NCBI GenBank assembly: GCA_963921195.1
Contig: OY992537.1
Location: forward strand, 57,126,313-57,190,312
DNA length: 64,000 nucleotides
Reading direction: 5' to 3'
Origin: Pegoplata infirma
Taxonomy: Eukaryota > Arthropoda > Insecta > Diptera > Anthomyiidae
Numbering within the stretch: the first letter of the stretch is position 1; each line of letters begins with the position of its first letter. Of this stretch, positions 9,909 through 20,535 are shown in pieces. A program made the position numbers and the translations under genes. The notes beneath the pieces were generated by a model that worked only from the letters and a program-made list of their open reading frames with translations, was not told the DNA's origin and did no database searches.

Positions 9909-11823
9909 ATATGGGGCATTCCATGTCAAATCGGAAACTTTGAATTTTTTTTTTTTTCAGATTTTCCCAATTTGCTTACAGTTTACATTTTTTCGTGGTA
10001 AATTTTCAGATTTTTTTGATGACCCGTTCAAAAGATATCGGACTTTTAAAAATTGGTAGTTTGTTCCTTTACTTAAACTTCTTTTACTCATAACTTCTTC
10101 AATAATGGTCCAAATTTCAATTTTTTTTCTTCAAAATTTTTATTTTTTTACGTACTTTAAAAAAAAATCCCAAAAAATCTTAAAAGCGCTCTAGTATGAG
10201 ATTTTTAAGTTTTACAATTTAAATCTCATTTTTGAAAATGTTTGTACTCTTCGATTTTTTTGAAATTTTTTTGTGTAAAACTTCTATCGATTCTACAAAT
10301 TTTTTGCCCAGGAGGATCGTGGGATAACGAATATTACTATTTTTTAAAATTTTTTGAAAAAAATTGTAATTTTTCAATCTTAAAATCATTTCTACTGCTC
10401 CAATGGTGCGTCATAGAGGGGTTCTTTATAAGACCGACCCCCATTAATTTTTACGTCTTAACATTTCTTTGAAACAAGCTAATACTCTATTTCCAATTTC
10501 TAATGGAGCTCCCACACAAAACGACATTTTTTAAAATTTGCTACAACCGCTCTAACTGGCCTAATAGTGCCAGAACAACAAAATGTATGACCGACCCACA
10601 ATATTTTTTTAGTCCGAACATTTTTTTTGAACACATCTACCCTCTATCTCTAATTTTTAAGGCGGTCCCCATACAATTTTTTTTTATTTTTTGTAAATTT
10701 GTTTTATTTTATCTGCTTCTACCGGTCCAATGGTGCGTCCGAGAGGGGTCAATAGTGAGACCGACCCCCATTTATTTTTACCCTACAACATTTTTTTAAA
10801 ATATACCTACGCCCTATCTCCACTCCCTAAGTAGGCTCCCATACAAATAACAGTTGGAGCAAATTTTATAAAAATGTAATTTTGTATGGGATCCCACTTA
10901 GGGAGTGGAGATAGGGCGTAGGTATATTTTAAAAAAAGGTTTAGGGTAAAAATAAAAGGGGGTCTGTCTAACTAATGAACACTCTCGGACGCACCATTGG
11001 ACCGGTAGAAGCTGATTAAATAAAACAAATTTACAAAAAATAAAAAAAATTGTATGGGGACCGCCTTAAGTATTAGAGATAGAGGGTAGGTGTGTTCAGA
11101 GAAAATCTTTGGACTATCAAAATATTGTGGGTCGGTCATACATTTTGTTGCTCTAAGGGCACTATTTGGGCAGTTAGAGCGGTTGGAGCAAATTTTAAAA
11201 AATGTCGTTTTGTGTGGGAGCCCCTTAGAAATTGGAGATAGGGTATTAGTTTGTTCCAAAGAAATGTTAAGACGCAAAAATTAATTGGGGTCGGTCTTAT
11301 AATTGACCCCTCTATGACGCACCATTGGAGCAGTAGAAATGATTTTAAGATTGGAAAATTACATAAAATTTTTTCAAAAAATTTAAAAAAATAGTAATAA
11401 TCGTTATTCCACGATGCTCCTGTGCAAAAAATTTGTAGAATCGATAGAAGTTTTACAAAAAAAAAAAAAATTCAAAAAAATCGAAGAGTACAAACATTTT
11501 CAAAAATGAGATTTAAATTTTAAAACTTAAAAATTTCATGATAGAGCGCTTTTAAAAATTTTTTGGAATTTATTTTTTAAAGTACGTAAAACAACAAAAA
11601 TTTTGAAAAAAAAAAAATGAAATTTGGACCATTATTGAAGAAGTTATGAGTAAAGGAATAAACTACCAATTTTTAAAAATTCGAAATCTTTTGAACGGGC
11701 TATCAAAAAAATCTGAAAATTTACCACGAAAGAGTTTTCGAAGGGTACTAAAAACTGTAAACAAATTGGGAAAATCTAAAAAAAAATTTCAAAGTGCCCG
11801 ATTTGACATGGAATGCCCCATAT
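9909..11823. mobile_element. Foldback B: the most complete uninterrupted ATATGGGGCATTCC element
   Basis: The element is bounded by ATATGGGGCATTCCATGTC (9,909) and GACATGGAATGCCCCATAT (to 11,823), with arms of about 0.95 kb around a centre near 10,850-10,880. The left arm has three modules: about 10,398-10,560 (CCAATGGTGCGTCATAG... to ACCGCTCTAACTG), about 10,575-10,722 (ACCGACCCACAATAT... to ATCTGCTTCT), and about 10,723-10,870 (CCAATGGTGCGTCCGAG... to GTTGGAGCAAATTTTA). The right arm mirrors them. The large modular arms resemble the layout of Drosophila Foldback elements, but I cannot show homology. No transposase. Confidence 0.85.
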
Positions 11824-11884
11824 ACATAATATGACAAAATTTCAAATGAAAATTAACTAACACGACAAATAAGATGATAAGATT

Positions 11885-12020
11885 TCTCAATGAAATTATA
11901 TCACACAACAAGTTTTCTATTGATTTTTTTCAAAAAAAATATCATGCGACAAAATTTCTAAAGAAAATTATGTCATGCGATAAATTTTCTAAAGAAAATT
12001 ATAATATTTGACAAATAGTT
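11885..12020. repeat. Short run of the TCATGCGACAAATTTTCTA unit
   Basis: Four or so diverged copies of a roughly 31-bp unit (AAATTTTCTA..GAAAATTATATCATGCGAC), the same unit that builds the larger array at 40.6-44.3 kb. Copy 2 has it at 37,800-38,110, where 146 bp are tandemly duplicated. Confidence 0.65.
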
Positions 12021-12242
12021 TTTTTTTAATATATCGTTTGACATTTTTTTACGGAATATTATCTATGGATGTAACTTTTTGTAATTTTTTAAGTCTTTGC
12101 AAAGTTATCACAGATTTGTATAAATTTATGTATGCTTATTAGACAAAAACGATCATTTTTGTAAATACCTTTTTAGACTTCAACCAAATATTAATATTTT
12201 TCTTGGTGGATTCTTACCTGAAAATAAAGGAAAAAATAAACA

Positions 12243-12730
12243 ATTAATAAAAGTTGCCATAAGAGATTTTCTGTTAAATATTTTCAAAAACTCGATTGGA
12301 GTAATATTCTAGTTCGAGGCCCAAAAATTATATGTATTATTTAAAGGAACAAATAATTAATTAATTAAAAAAAGTAGCAATAAGATATTTTCTGCTAAGT
12401 ATTTTCTAAAACTCGATTGGAGTATTATTCTGGTTCGAGGCCCAAATTTATATTTATGATATTCTAATAATAGATTATTTATTTTTAGCTTTTAAAAAGT
12501 TACTTTTTCTTTATTATAACCTTACATAGCTGTTTTTTTCTAAAATTTTAAGAACTTAATTATTTTATAGAACCGAATTACACATTATTCTAGTTCGGGG
12601 CCCAAAAATTATTTTTATGATATTTTCATAATAGTTTAGTTTTTGCTTTAAAATAGTTACTTATTTCATAGTACATTTGTACAGTTAATTTTTTCCCCTA
12701 AATTTTGAGAACTTAATTATTTGATAGAAA
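12243..12730. repeat. Three diverged tandem units with the core GTTCGAGGCCCAAA
   Basis: The core (C/T)AGTTCG(A/G)GGCCCAAA..TTAT occurs near 12,310, 12,431 and 12,592. It is preceded in the first two by AAAACTCGATTGGAGTA and followed in the last two by TTTATGATATT and an A/T-rich tail. The core is the most GC-rich motif in the neighbourhood. Copy 2 matches at 38,326-38,720. Possible remnants of one inserted and tandemly duplicated element; not identified. Confidence 0.65.
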
Positions 12731-12739
12731 AGTATTACA

Positions 12740-13830
12740 CTCAAAAATTTTTGTAAGTAATTTTAGATAAAAACCTTCAGATTAAAAAAAAATATTCCCA
12801 ACCATTATTTCATAAAAATTTAAATTTAACAAAATTTGCACAATTTTTATTAAATTTTGTGCAAGTGAATTAAAAAAATTCTCCATCACTGCCATTATAA
12901 AACCTCATAATTATAAACGTTTTTTTTTCACTATTCCTAAAATTGCATTAAATTTTTATTACAAAAAATAACTTCAATTAAAAACCATATAATTAACAGT
13001 TCCTTTATAATACACCTGATTACGTTTTACAATTCAGTAGTTAATGAAAAATCTGCAATTACATTTCAAAACTAAAATGCATATATAAAAAAATTAAATT
13101 TAACAAAAAAAAAAATATTACAAATAAATTTTAATTAAACTATAAATCAAAGTTATTTTCATTATTGAATTAAAAAAAAAATATATACTCAACTCGGTAT
13201 TTACCATAATAAGCTTTAGTAGCAAAAAAAAAAAAAACATGCTCAAATACAAGTTTTTTTGTTTTAATATTTAATTTCATGCTTCAAATAATTTCCATTC
13301 AACATTTCTAATATTTTATACAACATAAATCTTTTTGATGCTGCTCAACAATATACATAAATACATAAATACAGCCGAACGGTATTACAAATTTTCAATT
13401 CATTACATTCTAAACCGTTTTGATATGTGTTTACGGCAACCAGGATATATGCATTAAGTTTGAGGGTATACAGCATAATATCCTTTAAAATTATTTTGAA
13501 AAATGTTTAACTGTATTTATTGCTAAATGAACACGTGCAACATTTGTTTGAAACAGAAACTCCTTTAATGAATGCACCTTACTAACGGGAAAATAAAACA
13601 AAAAACAAGAGATTTTCAAAAAAAAAAAAAATGCATTTGAAACATAATTTGTAATCTATGGAAACGGAATAAGGGAGAAGGATTTCAAAATTATACAATA
13701 ATTTAAATTAATTTTCAAGGAAGGTATTTCAAACTGAATGCTAACTAATTTTATTGAAACTTGAGAGTGTGAAAGAGTGCACAAACAATCTAACTATCAA
13801 TTTTTTTTTTTTGCCAGCACAATCTCATAT
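12740..13830. other. Gene-free AT-rich stretch, low repeat content
   Basis: Apart from A/T tracts this looks single-copy except for its partner at 38,810-40,550. It includes TTTGATATGTGTTTACGGCA near 13,420. There is no open frame with coding character. The second copy differs by a few substitutions and one mini-me-like insertion. Confidence 0.5.
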
Positions 13831-13839
13831 TTGCTACAA

Positions 13840-14470
13840 ATTTTTTAAAAAAAAGTTTTATAATAAAACTAAATTATAAAAAAAAAAAATCTGTAGAAAA
13901 TTAAAGCGTGCGATAAATGTTTATACAAAACTATATCATGACATAAATTTTCTGCAAAAAAATTATATTATGCTAAAAAATTTGTTATAGAAAATTATAT
14001 CATGCGATAAATGTTATATAGACAATTATATCACACATTTTCTACAAAAAATGTTCTACTTATATAAAGTTATTCAAGTAAAAAAAAAAAATCCGAAGAA
14101 AATTTTATCTATCATGCGATAATTTATCTTTAGAAAATTATATCACCCGAAAAACATTGTATGGGAAATTATATTGTAAAGAAAATTTTCTACTGAAAAT
14201 TTATTTTATATGGCAAACTTTCTATAGAAAACTAAATATCACGGCAAACTTATATTACGGGACTAATATTCTAAAAAAATAATATAATTTGCTATAAATT
14301 TTGATAGATAAAATTTTCTATAGACAATGATTTGATTTATATTTGTAGATATTATTTTGGTATATTGTCGTATGATATAATTTTCTATAAAAATGTATTC
14401 GCATAATATAATTTTCTATGAAACATTTGTCGCACGATATAATTTTATATAGAACGTTTTTCGCATACAT
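13840..14470. repeat. Array of a 31-bp unit with TTTTCTATAGAAAA core, copy 1
   Basis: There are about twenty irregular units of the type TATCATGCGATAAATTTTCTA-TAGAAAATTA, running on either strand because the core is close to palindromic. The fuller version in copy 2 begins near 40,590 and continues past the end of the duplication to 44.3 kb. Confidence 0.7.
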
Positions 14471-14471
14471 T

Positions 14472-14543
14472 CCCGAGTAAAAATGTTTATATACATTTTT
14501 ATATATCACATCTGATTCGAGATTTGAAAGATCAGTACTGTAT
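14472..14543. mobile_element. Truncated CCCGAGTAAAAA MITE at the edge of copy 1
   Basis: It starts CCCGAGTAAAAATGTTTATA and matches the complete 189-bp element at 41,214-41,402 for about 70 bp. It then departs into a hairpin (14,526-14,581). The right half and right terminal repeat are missing. Confidence 0.75.
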
Positions 14544-14581
14544 TGTACTGATCTTTCAGTACTTAATTGTACTGATCTTTC
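14526..14581. repeat. Hairpin and repeated GTACTGATCTTTC at the right border of copy 1
   Basis: GAAAGATCAGTAC (14,526-14,538) pairs perfectly with GTACTGATCTTTC (14,545-14,557) over a 6-base loop, and GTACTGATCTTTCC appears again at 14,568-14,581. In copy 2 the same place continues as ordinary MITE sequence, so the extra inverted and direct copies arose at this junction. This resembles template switching during repair. Confidence 0.8.
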
Positions 14582-14594
14582 CACTCCCTAAGTA

Positions 14595-15139
14595 CCCAGC
14601 AAACAAAACGATACGACATCGATTCGCCGGTTGTATTGCCGATACGATAAATGTTATAGCGGCAATTATCGAGTTCGTATCGCCGGCGATACACCTTTTG
14701 GGGAGAAACTGTTACCCGACGGCAATACATCCCGGCGATACGAAAACGATTCGTCTTGGCGATAAAAGGGCAATATCGCCAGATAATCATATAAATGAAA
14801 AAAAAAATATAGATTTGTATGTATCGCCGGAATATCACCAAAATGATAAACCGGCGATACAGCTATATCGATTCCCTGAAGCTGAAAATAGACATTATTT
14901 TTTTCATTCATATTTTGGTCATGTTAACAGGACTAAAAACATTTGCATTCACCTGAAAAATATATCCGCAATATTCGCTGAATTTTTTATTTTATCCTTG
15001 AAATCACATTTGTGTTTTTCGGCCAAATTTATATTCTTTCAAAATTTTCTTGTTGTGCTTGAAAAATTATTTTATTTTATATTGACAATGAAATAAAAAT
15101 TTTAAATATTTTTTATTTTGTTTATCGCCAAAATATCGT
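14595..15139. mobile_element. CCCAGCAAAC-ended element packed with CGATAC/GTATCG motifs, cut by the assembly gap
   Basis: It begins CCCAGCAAACAAAACGATAC after a TA (14,593-14,594), the same opening as the elements at 23,621 and 48,598. Within 500 bp there are many CGATAC, GTATCGCCGG and GGCGAT motifs on both strands, including the palindrome GTATCGCCGGCGATAC near 14,678-14,693. The block is more GC-rich than its surroundings. The right end falls in the N gap. A frame at 14,524-15,096 starts before the element and looks like chance. Confidence 0.6.
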
Positions 15140-15339
15140 NNNNNNNNNNNNNNNNNNNNNNNNNNNNNNNNNNNNNNNNNNNNNNNNNNNNNNNNNNNNN
15201 NNNNNNNNNNNNNNNNNNNNNNNNNNNNNNNNNNNNNNNNNNNNNNNNNNNNNNNNNNNNNNNNNNNNNNNNNNNNNNNNNNNNNNNNNNNNNNNNNNNN
15301 NNNNNNNNNNNNNNNNNNNNNNNNNNNNNNNNNNNNNNN
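15140..15339. other. Assembly gap of 200 N
   Basis: Exactly 200 unknown bases, probably a placeholder of arbitrary size. It lies between the two copies of the duplication, which matters for judging whether the duplication is real. Confidence 0.98.
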
Positions 15340-15390
15340 AGAAGTTCAGACTTGTTGATAAAGTTCAGATTAGTGAAAAATATTGAGATA

Positions 15391-15739
15391 CCCGTGTAAA
15401 AAAATAATTATGTCAAAACATATCTCCTTTGATAAAAACATATATGGATCATATATAAATGGATGTAATCAGATCTGCTCCATATATATTCATATCTGCT
15501 TCAGATATGTTTTGATCCGTAAATTGAGTCTATCTGACAATTTTACATATATGAAAATATCTGAAAATATCTTATTATATATGCCATATATGCAGATAGA
15601 CTCAATTTACGGATCAAAAAATATCTGAAGCAGATATGAATATATATGGAGTAGATCTGATTACATCCATTTAGATATGATCCATAAATGTTTTTATAAA
15701 AGAGATATGTTTTGATCTAATTATTTTTTTACAACGGGT
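15391..15739. mobile_element. 349-bp foldback MITE, CCCGTGTAAA ends, TA flanked
   Basis: CCCGTGTAAAAAAATAATTA at the left pairs with TAATTATTTTTTTACAACGGG at the right, and the arms continue for about 145 bp. Examples are ATCAGATCTGCTCCATATAT paired with ATATATGGAGTAGATCTGAT, and CGTAAATTGAGTCTATCTG paired with CAGATAGACTCAATTTACG. The spacer is about 60 bp. TA lies on both sides (15,389-15,390; 15,740-15,741). The high arm identity suggests a fairly young element. No coding capacity. Confidence 0.9.
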
Positions 15740-15741
15740 AA

Positions 15742-17350
15742 TAAAATTTGATTGAAAAACAATTTTGTTGATAAAAATAAAAATGTTGATAAAACAACAA
15801 TTTTGTTAGTAAAAACATTTTTTTGAAGAAAAAAAAAATTTTTTTTGGACTAAAAACAAGTTTTTCAAAAAAGCAAGTGAATTGCACTGTGCTACAAAAA
15901 ACAAAACAAGATCGAATATGAGGAGTTCTGTCTAAGACTTAAATTTTTAGGTAAAATATATGTGATTTTTTGTTTTGATGGCACATTGATGAAAGTTGAC
16001 ATATATATTAGAAGCTATTTAAGAATAAGAAATTCGTTCGCGTCAATTAAATCGCGCAATGGGGTCAAAAGTTATGGCGGTTTTAAGATTAAGCGCTTTT
16101 AAAAATCTTAAAAATATTTTAAAGATTTTTTTCTACACATTTGTTGCATGCGTTATTAAAACATGCCAGGATATATAATTTCTTCTAAGTTATATGATAT
16201 AAATTTAACCCTTTAATGACCAAACGATTAAAAAAAATATCTAAGTACCCTAAAATCGCGTTAAATTCGCGGTAAAAGAAAGTTCACAATTTTTTATAAC
16301 ATATTAGCAATGCGCGTTGGTATTACTGAAAAAATCACGGAAATCGTTTCATTGTACCACTAGTTTAAAAAAATCGGTGATGCTTTTTATAACAAGAAAA
16401 TTTAATATGGTCCAAAAAATCTATAATCATAAAAATTTTTAACCGCCTCTGATTTTATGATGACAAAACAGGTTTACATAAAATCATCGCGCTTTCGCTC
16501 AGAATGGCTTAAGTAAAAAGTTAGAAAGCAAATCAGTTCTACTCGTTAAGGCACGTCTTTTGTGTATTAAAATGAACATGATGCATTAATTGCTACTAAA
16601 AAAAATTCGCACAATTTTCAAAAATGCCATAAAATTTTTGCAATTTATTTTTTATAAACCCGCCAGTGATTTTTTTATGTAAACTCACAAAAACTCGGTT
16701 TACGAACTTTGATCTGCTGAAATTCAAAATGTTAGGAATTACAACAGTTACCAACTCTAGTTCAACTTTTTTCATTTTATGGAGGGGGCCGAAATCCCTG
16801 ATCAAAAAACCTCGAAAATTTAAAAACTCCTAATTATTGGTTTCAAAACTTAACCGTCTTATAACTTCTTACCAAGCGATGAAGCTCTATCAAACCAACA
16901 TTAAAAAAATCTCTTATATGTACTGACCTTGTGTTAGCCCGAAAAGATTGAAATATAAGGAGAACTTAAAAAAAAAGGGAAAGAAGGTAAAAACTATGGA
17001 TTATTTCAAGCCATTTTTATCGATTTTTTAACTTTAGCTTTAACTCTGTAACTTTTACGGATAAAGTGGGGTAATCCCTATTGCTCAGTGATGGTTCAAG
17101 GTCTTGTTTACACAACTGCATTTACAGTTTTTCTAAATTCCAAAAACTGACGGTTTTTTTAAACATTTATTTCAGTTTCACTGAGTTGAAATTTAAAAAA
17201 AAATATTTTGTGATATACTTTTCAAATGAGCTAGTAACGGTTGTAGGTCTCAACGAAAAGGTCACAAAAATGCCCATCGAACTTGCCAGACACCTTTTAA
17301 TTTTAAAGTTCTTGACAAAAAAACGTTTTTTGGGACGTTTCTCACTAAAC
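15742..17350. other. Gene-free stretch
   Basis: 15,742-15,870 is low-complexity GTTGATAAAA text. From 15,900 to 17,350 the composition is less extreme, with GCGCAATGGGGTCAAAAGTT and GGAGGGGGCCGAAATCCC, but no open frame with coding character is visible. I recognise nothing. It may be a degraded transposon interior. Confidence 0.45.
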
Positions 17351-17352
17351 TA

Positions 17353-18227
17353 CATTCAAAATAATACATTAGTAGATTTACTAATTTTTTTGCTAATGCT
17401 TGTTAGTTAACTTTTAGCAAATTTTTAGTTGAGATTAGCATGTGAGCAAAAATATCTTGTAAACTTCATTAGCAATTTTAAACAAAATTTTAACTAATTT
17501 TTTTTGCTAAATTTAAAATTCAGTTGACCAAATTTTTACAAGCTTTTTTGCTAATATTAGCAAAAATAAATGGTAAATTTTTTTTTTTTTTAGAAAACTT
17601 AAAATGGCGCTATCTCGGAAACTAAGCCAGATAGAGCAAAACGGAGGCCATTTTTGGTTCTCGAGATCTCCATAGTATCGCCGGTCCTCTTCACATTTGT
17701 GGACCCTAATGGGTCCTAACTTTGGATCGAAAAAAGTTAGCATTCCCGAAAATTTTAAAATGCTCATATCTCGGTAAATATTGCCGACACGATAGAAAAT
17801 TAAAAAGCATTTTTGTAGCCCTCAACACATAGAACAAGACCACAAAATAACCAAAAGCTCTCCGAGTAATATTTTTGAAGTTATCGAGTTTTTCAATTCT
17901 CAAAACCCCGTGGTCCCCTAAAATCACGTATCTCGAAAACTAAGCAAGATAGAGCGAAACGGACAAAAATTTTGGACCAAAAACTATTACGATTTTTAAA
18001 GAACCCAACTAGGTCTGGGCCCATCGGGGTCTGGACCTATGGGGTCCGAACCCAATGGGGTCCTCAAATGTGTATGAACTAAGTCGAAATAAAAAAAAAT
18101 CAGTTAACTAATTTTTGGCAAAACAGTTTTGCTAACTTTACTAAAAAAATTGTGGGTTCAAAATCAACAAATTTTCTTGTAGGTTTACAAGCTTTTTTTG
18201 CTAACATTACAGTTTTTTTTTTGAGTG
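17353..18227. mobile_element. CATTC/CACTC-ended element with TTGCTAA words, TA flanked
   Basis: The right end is TTACAGTTTTTTTTTTGAGTG followed by TA. The best left end is CATTCAAAATAATACATTAG after TA, a degraded match. Both sub-ends are built from TTTTTGCTAA, TTAGCAAA and TTTGCTAACATT words. The centre (17,600-18,080) differs: two stretches with TCTCG(G/A)AAACTAAGC(C/A)AGATAGAG, and GGGTCC/GGGGTCTGGACC repeats. No open frame with recognisable similarity. Confidence 0.6.
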
Positions 18228-18349
18228 TATTAAGGGATAAATGAGAATCGACACATTTCACACTCTTACATATTTTTTGCACTTTTGTTAAAAAAAGGGA
18301 ACATTTTTTTCCGAATTGTTAAAAAAGTAATTTCAGTGAAAAAAATTTA

Positions 18350-18690
18350 AAAAATAAAAATTTTGACGACAAACAATTGTGTTGATAAAAATAAAAATTT
18401 GTATAAAAAAACTATTTTGTTAAAAAAACAAAAATTTTGATAAAAAAAAATTTTTTGATAAACAAAAAATTTTTGAAAAAAAATTAAAAAAAAAAAATAT
18501 TTTTGACAAAAACAAATTTATTAAAATAACAAATGTTTGGAAAAAAGAAACTAAAAATAAAAAAATTCATAAAAAAAAATGGTAAAAAATCATGAAAAAT
18601 TTTTTTATGAAAAAAATTTTTGTAAAAAAAATATGAAAATTTTTTTTATGAAAAAAAAAAAATTTATGTAAAAATTAAAACTAATTACAC
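18350..18690. repeat. Low-complexity GATAAAAATAAAAATTT block
   Basis: Irregular A-rich words (GATAAAA, ATGAAAAATTTTTTT) resemble the reverse complement of the CATCAAA arrays at 1.6 and 21.5 kb. No gene. Confidence 0.7.
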
Positions 18691-18743
18691 AGTGCAACAG
18701 TCCATTAAGGGCCTAAACCTAACCAAGACAGTTTGAAAGTCCT

Positions 18744-19015
18744 CATATCGCTCATTTACTTGTATAGTGTCATAACTCAAAATATGTCGTTTTTGGGTAA
18801 ACCATTCAGAATTATTTGTTATATCCTGCTCGTGTCAAAAATTCTTATTAATATCTTCTAAACTCACCGTTTGAGAAGAGAACACGCTATTATAACATTT
18901 TCTATGTACGGGCCTTTTGCAATGTAAAACAAGTTTCAATTGTAAACTTCAAACAGGTTTTCTGTAAAATCAAACATTTTGCGTTATGACACTATACAAG
19001 TAAATGAGCGATATG
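18744..19015. mobile_element. 272-bp TIR element with 33-bp perfect ends starting CATATCGCTCATTTAC
   Basis: CATATCGCTCATTTACTTGT followed by ATAGTGTCATAAC at the left is exactly inverted at the right (GTTATGACACTAT...GCGATATG). A second copy starts at 54,648 but lacks the right end and carries a 588-bp insertion. This copy provides the empty site for that insertion (ATTAA-TA-TCTT near 18,847-18,856). Target duplication not resolved. No coding capacity. Confidence 0.85.
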
Positions 19016-19234
19016 TAGTAGTAAAAACCCCAAAGGGTTTTGCTCTGTAACGTCTCAAATTTTTTTAATAGCCCACTGTTTTTTATATTTTTTAAAGGCG
19101 TTGGAAAAAAGTCGAAAAAAATAATGTTAGATTTCTATTTAGCTCGAAATGGTGTTTGGATGTCTTCAATCGAATTTTATGGGGAATTTTTTTCTAGAGC
19201 ACATTAAACCTCTATTTTCCGTTTTAATGGGTCA

Positions 19235-19650
19235 TTTAGGTCTTTTTTGAAGAAATGGCTCAAAGGCCTACTTAAACATGCGGTTAAAGGGTAAAAATGT
19301 TCTACGATTATTTTCAGCATCAAATTCTACTAGCGGTTACCGATGGCAGACAGTTCGACCGGTATAAGAAAAATGCATAAAAAGCGTTAAATGTTAAGTA
19401 TAATTAATTTTGTATAATTAATCCTGTATTTGTTAGTCAGAATTGTATATGGTTTCTGGCATAAATAAAAAAAAAATTATAGTTTATAATTAACCGTTTT
19501 TCTGCACTTTCCTTATACCAGTCGAACATTCTGCCTTCGGTAACCTCTAGTGAAATTTGATGCAGAACATATTCGTGAAACATTTTAACCCTTTAAACGC
19601 AATTCTTAGTTGATCTTTCAGCCATTTCTTAAAAAAAGAAGATGATTGGG
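19235..19650. repeat. Imperfect inverted repeat, arms of about 150 bp
   Basis: The left arm (19,240-19,390) contains GAAGAAATGGCTCAAAGG, GCATCAAATTCTACTAGCGG, TTCGACCGGTATAAG. The right arm (19,490-19,645) carries their inverted, diverged forms: CTTATACCAGTCGAA, CCTCTAGTGAAATTTGATGC, CAGCCATTTCTTAAAAAAAG. An AT-rich spacer of about 100 bp separates them. Probably an old foldback element; ends not defined. Confidence 0.65.
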
Positions 19651-19654
19651 TTAA

Positions 19655-20034
19655 TAATATATGAAGAAACAGAATTCATTCTTTCAAATCTCTGCCAACA
19701 TTATGAATGAAAATTTTTTGAGAAAACAAGTCAACAAAAAGGAACATAACATGCAATCGTCATATACATGAAATGAAAAACAAAATTGATAAAAAAAAAA
19801 CTACGACATTTTGATGTGAAATTGATGATGATTGAGGAGTAGTAATAGTTGTTGCTGTTGTGTAGCATCAGCAACATTTATGAAATGTTTTAAAAGACTC
19901 TCTTTGTGAACAGGGTTGTTTAATTTCTTTTTCAACATATGATACGATGTGATATTACTCGGATGCAGCAATTTCAACTTAACTAGCAGAAAGCTAAATA
20001 ATTAAGAGGAGTAGCAAAATTGCACAGGCTTAAG
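19655..20034. other. Gene-free stretch before copy 2
   Basis: AT-rich, with a short GTAGTAATAGTTGTTGCTGTTG patch. Near 20,036-20,080 GCACTGGCTTACG/GCACAGGCTTAAG and GAACACGATTTTGC occur twice, about 30 bp apart. No gene seen. Confidence 0.45.
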
Positions 20035-20535
20035 AATAGAACACGATTTTGCACTGGCTTACGCATAGAACACGATTTTGCTAGTTTTCAAAAGAAATTC
20101 GGTTAATGGAACAAAATGCGGTTGCAACAATTGTAAATAGGTTGTCACAATTGAATCTCGATAATCACAACTGAATTTGGTTGATATAACTGGCATTTAA
20201 TTGAAGCAACCACAAAATTCGGTTGTGACAGCTAAATATAGTAAGAAACAGTCAAATGTTGAGTTGATACAACTAAAAAATTCAGTTGAATGCTTATTTA
20301 TCTGTGAGTAAGTAAAGTTGTGAAGGGTTGAAACCGATTTTCAGCTTTGACCATTATATTTTGTTTATTACAAGCACATTTAGTTTGTTGCAATCTCTAA
20401 GTATTTGTAACAACCACAATGTTGTTGACACAACTGACCGGTTGCGTTAACCAAAAAGCCGGTTGCGTTAACCAAAACACCTATTGCGTTAGCCTAAAAA
20501 ATGGTTGTGCCGACAACAAACTAGACTAAAGTAGT
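20035..20535. repeat. Cluster of GGTTGNNACAACTGAAT words
   Basis: Short diverged units such as CGGTTGCAACAATTG, GGTTGTCACAATTGAAT, GGTTGATATAACTGG, CGGTTGTGACAGCTAAAT and GTTGATACAACT follow one another. The unit GTTGCGTTAACCAAAA is duplicated near 20,442-20,478 compared with copy 1. This looks like another word-repeat element interior, without identified ends. It runs across the left border of the duplication. Confidence 0.6.

Larger units (their letters stand above)
415..14543 (+). repeat. Copy 1 of a large direct duplication (partner about 20,241-41,283)
   Basis: Almost every block here recurs in the same order and orientation in 20,241-41,283, with scattered substitutions and many insertion/deletion differences. 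Anchors: 3,827/23,620; 5,405/27,100; 5,819/27,611; 7,258/31,680; 8,450/34,540; 9,285/36,301; 13,620/40,371; 14,540/41,280. Both apparent borders of copy 1 coincide with element ends: the 1-413 element on the left, and a hairpin plus a CCCAGC element on the right. The original homology may therefore extend further. A 200-N assembly gap lies between the copies, so an assembly (haplotype) origin is possible. Confidence 0.93.

Noticed and set aside
14524..15096. 190-codon open frame
   Set aside because: It begins in a truncated MITE and junction hairpin, then runs through a CGATAC-rich transposon end. No domain or codon pattern suggests a gene; chance in a less stop-rich block.
15118..15399. Apparent 93-codon frame across the N gap
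   Set aside because: Most of it is unknown bases; an artefact.
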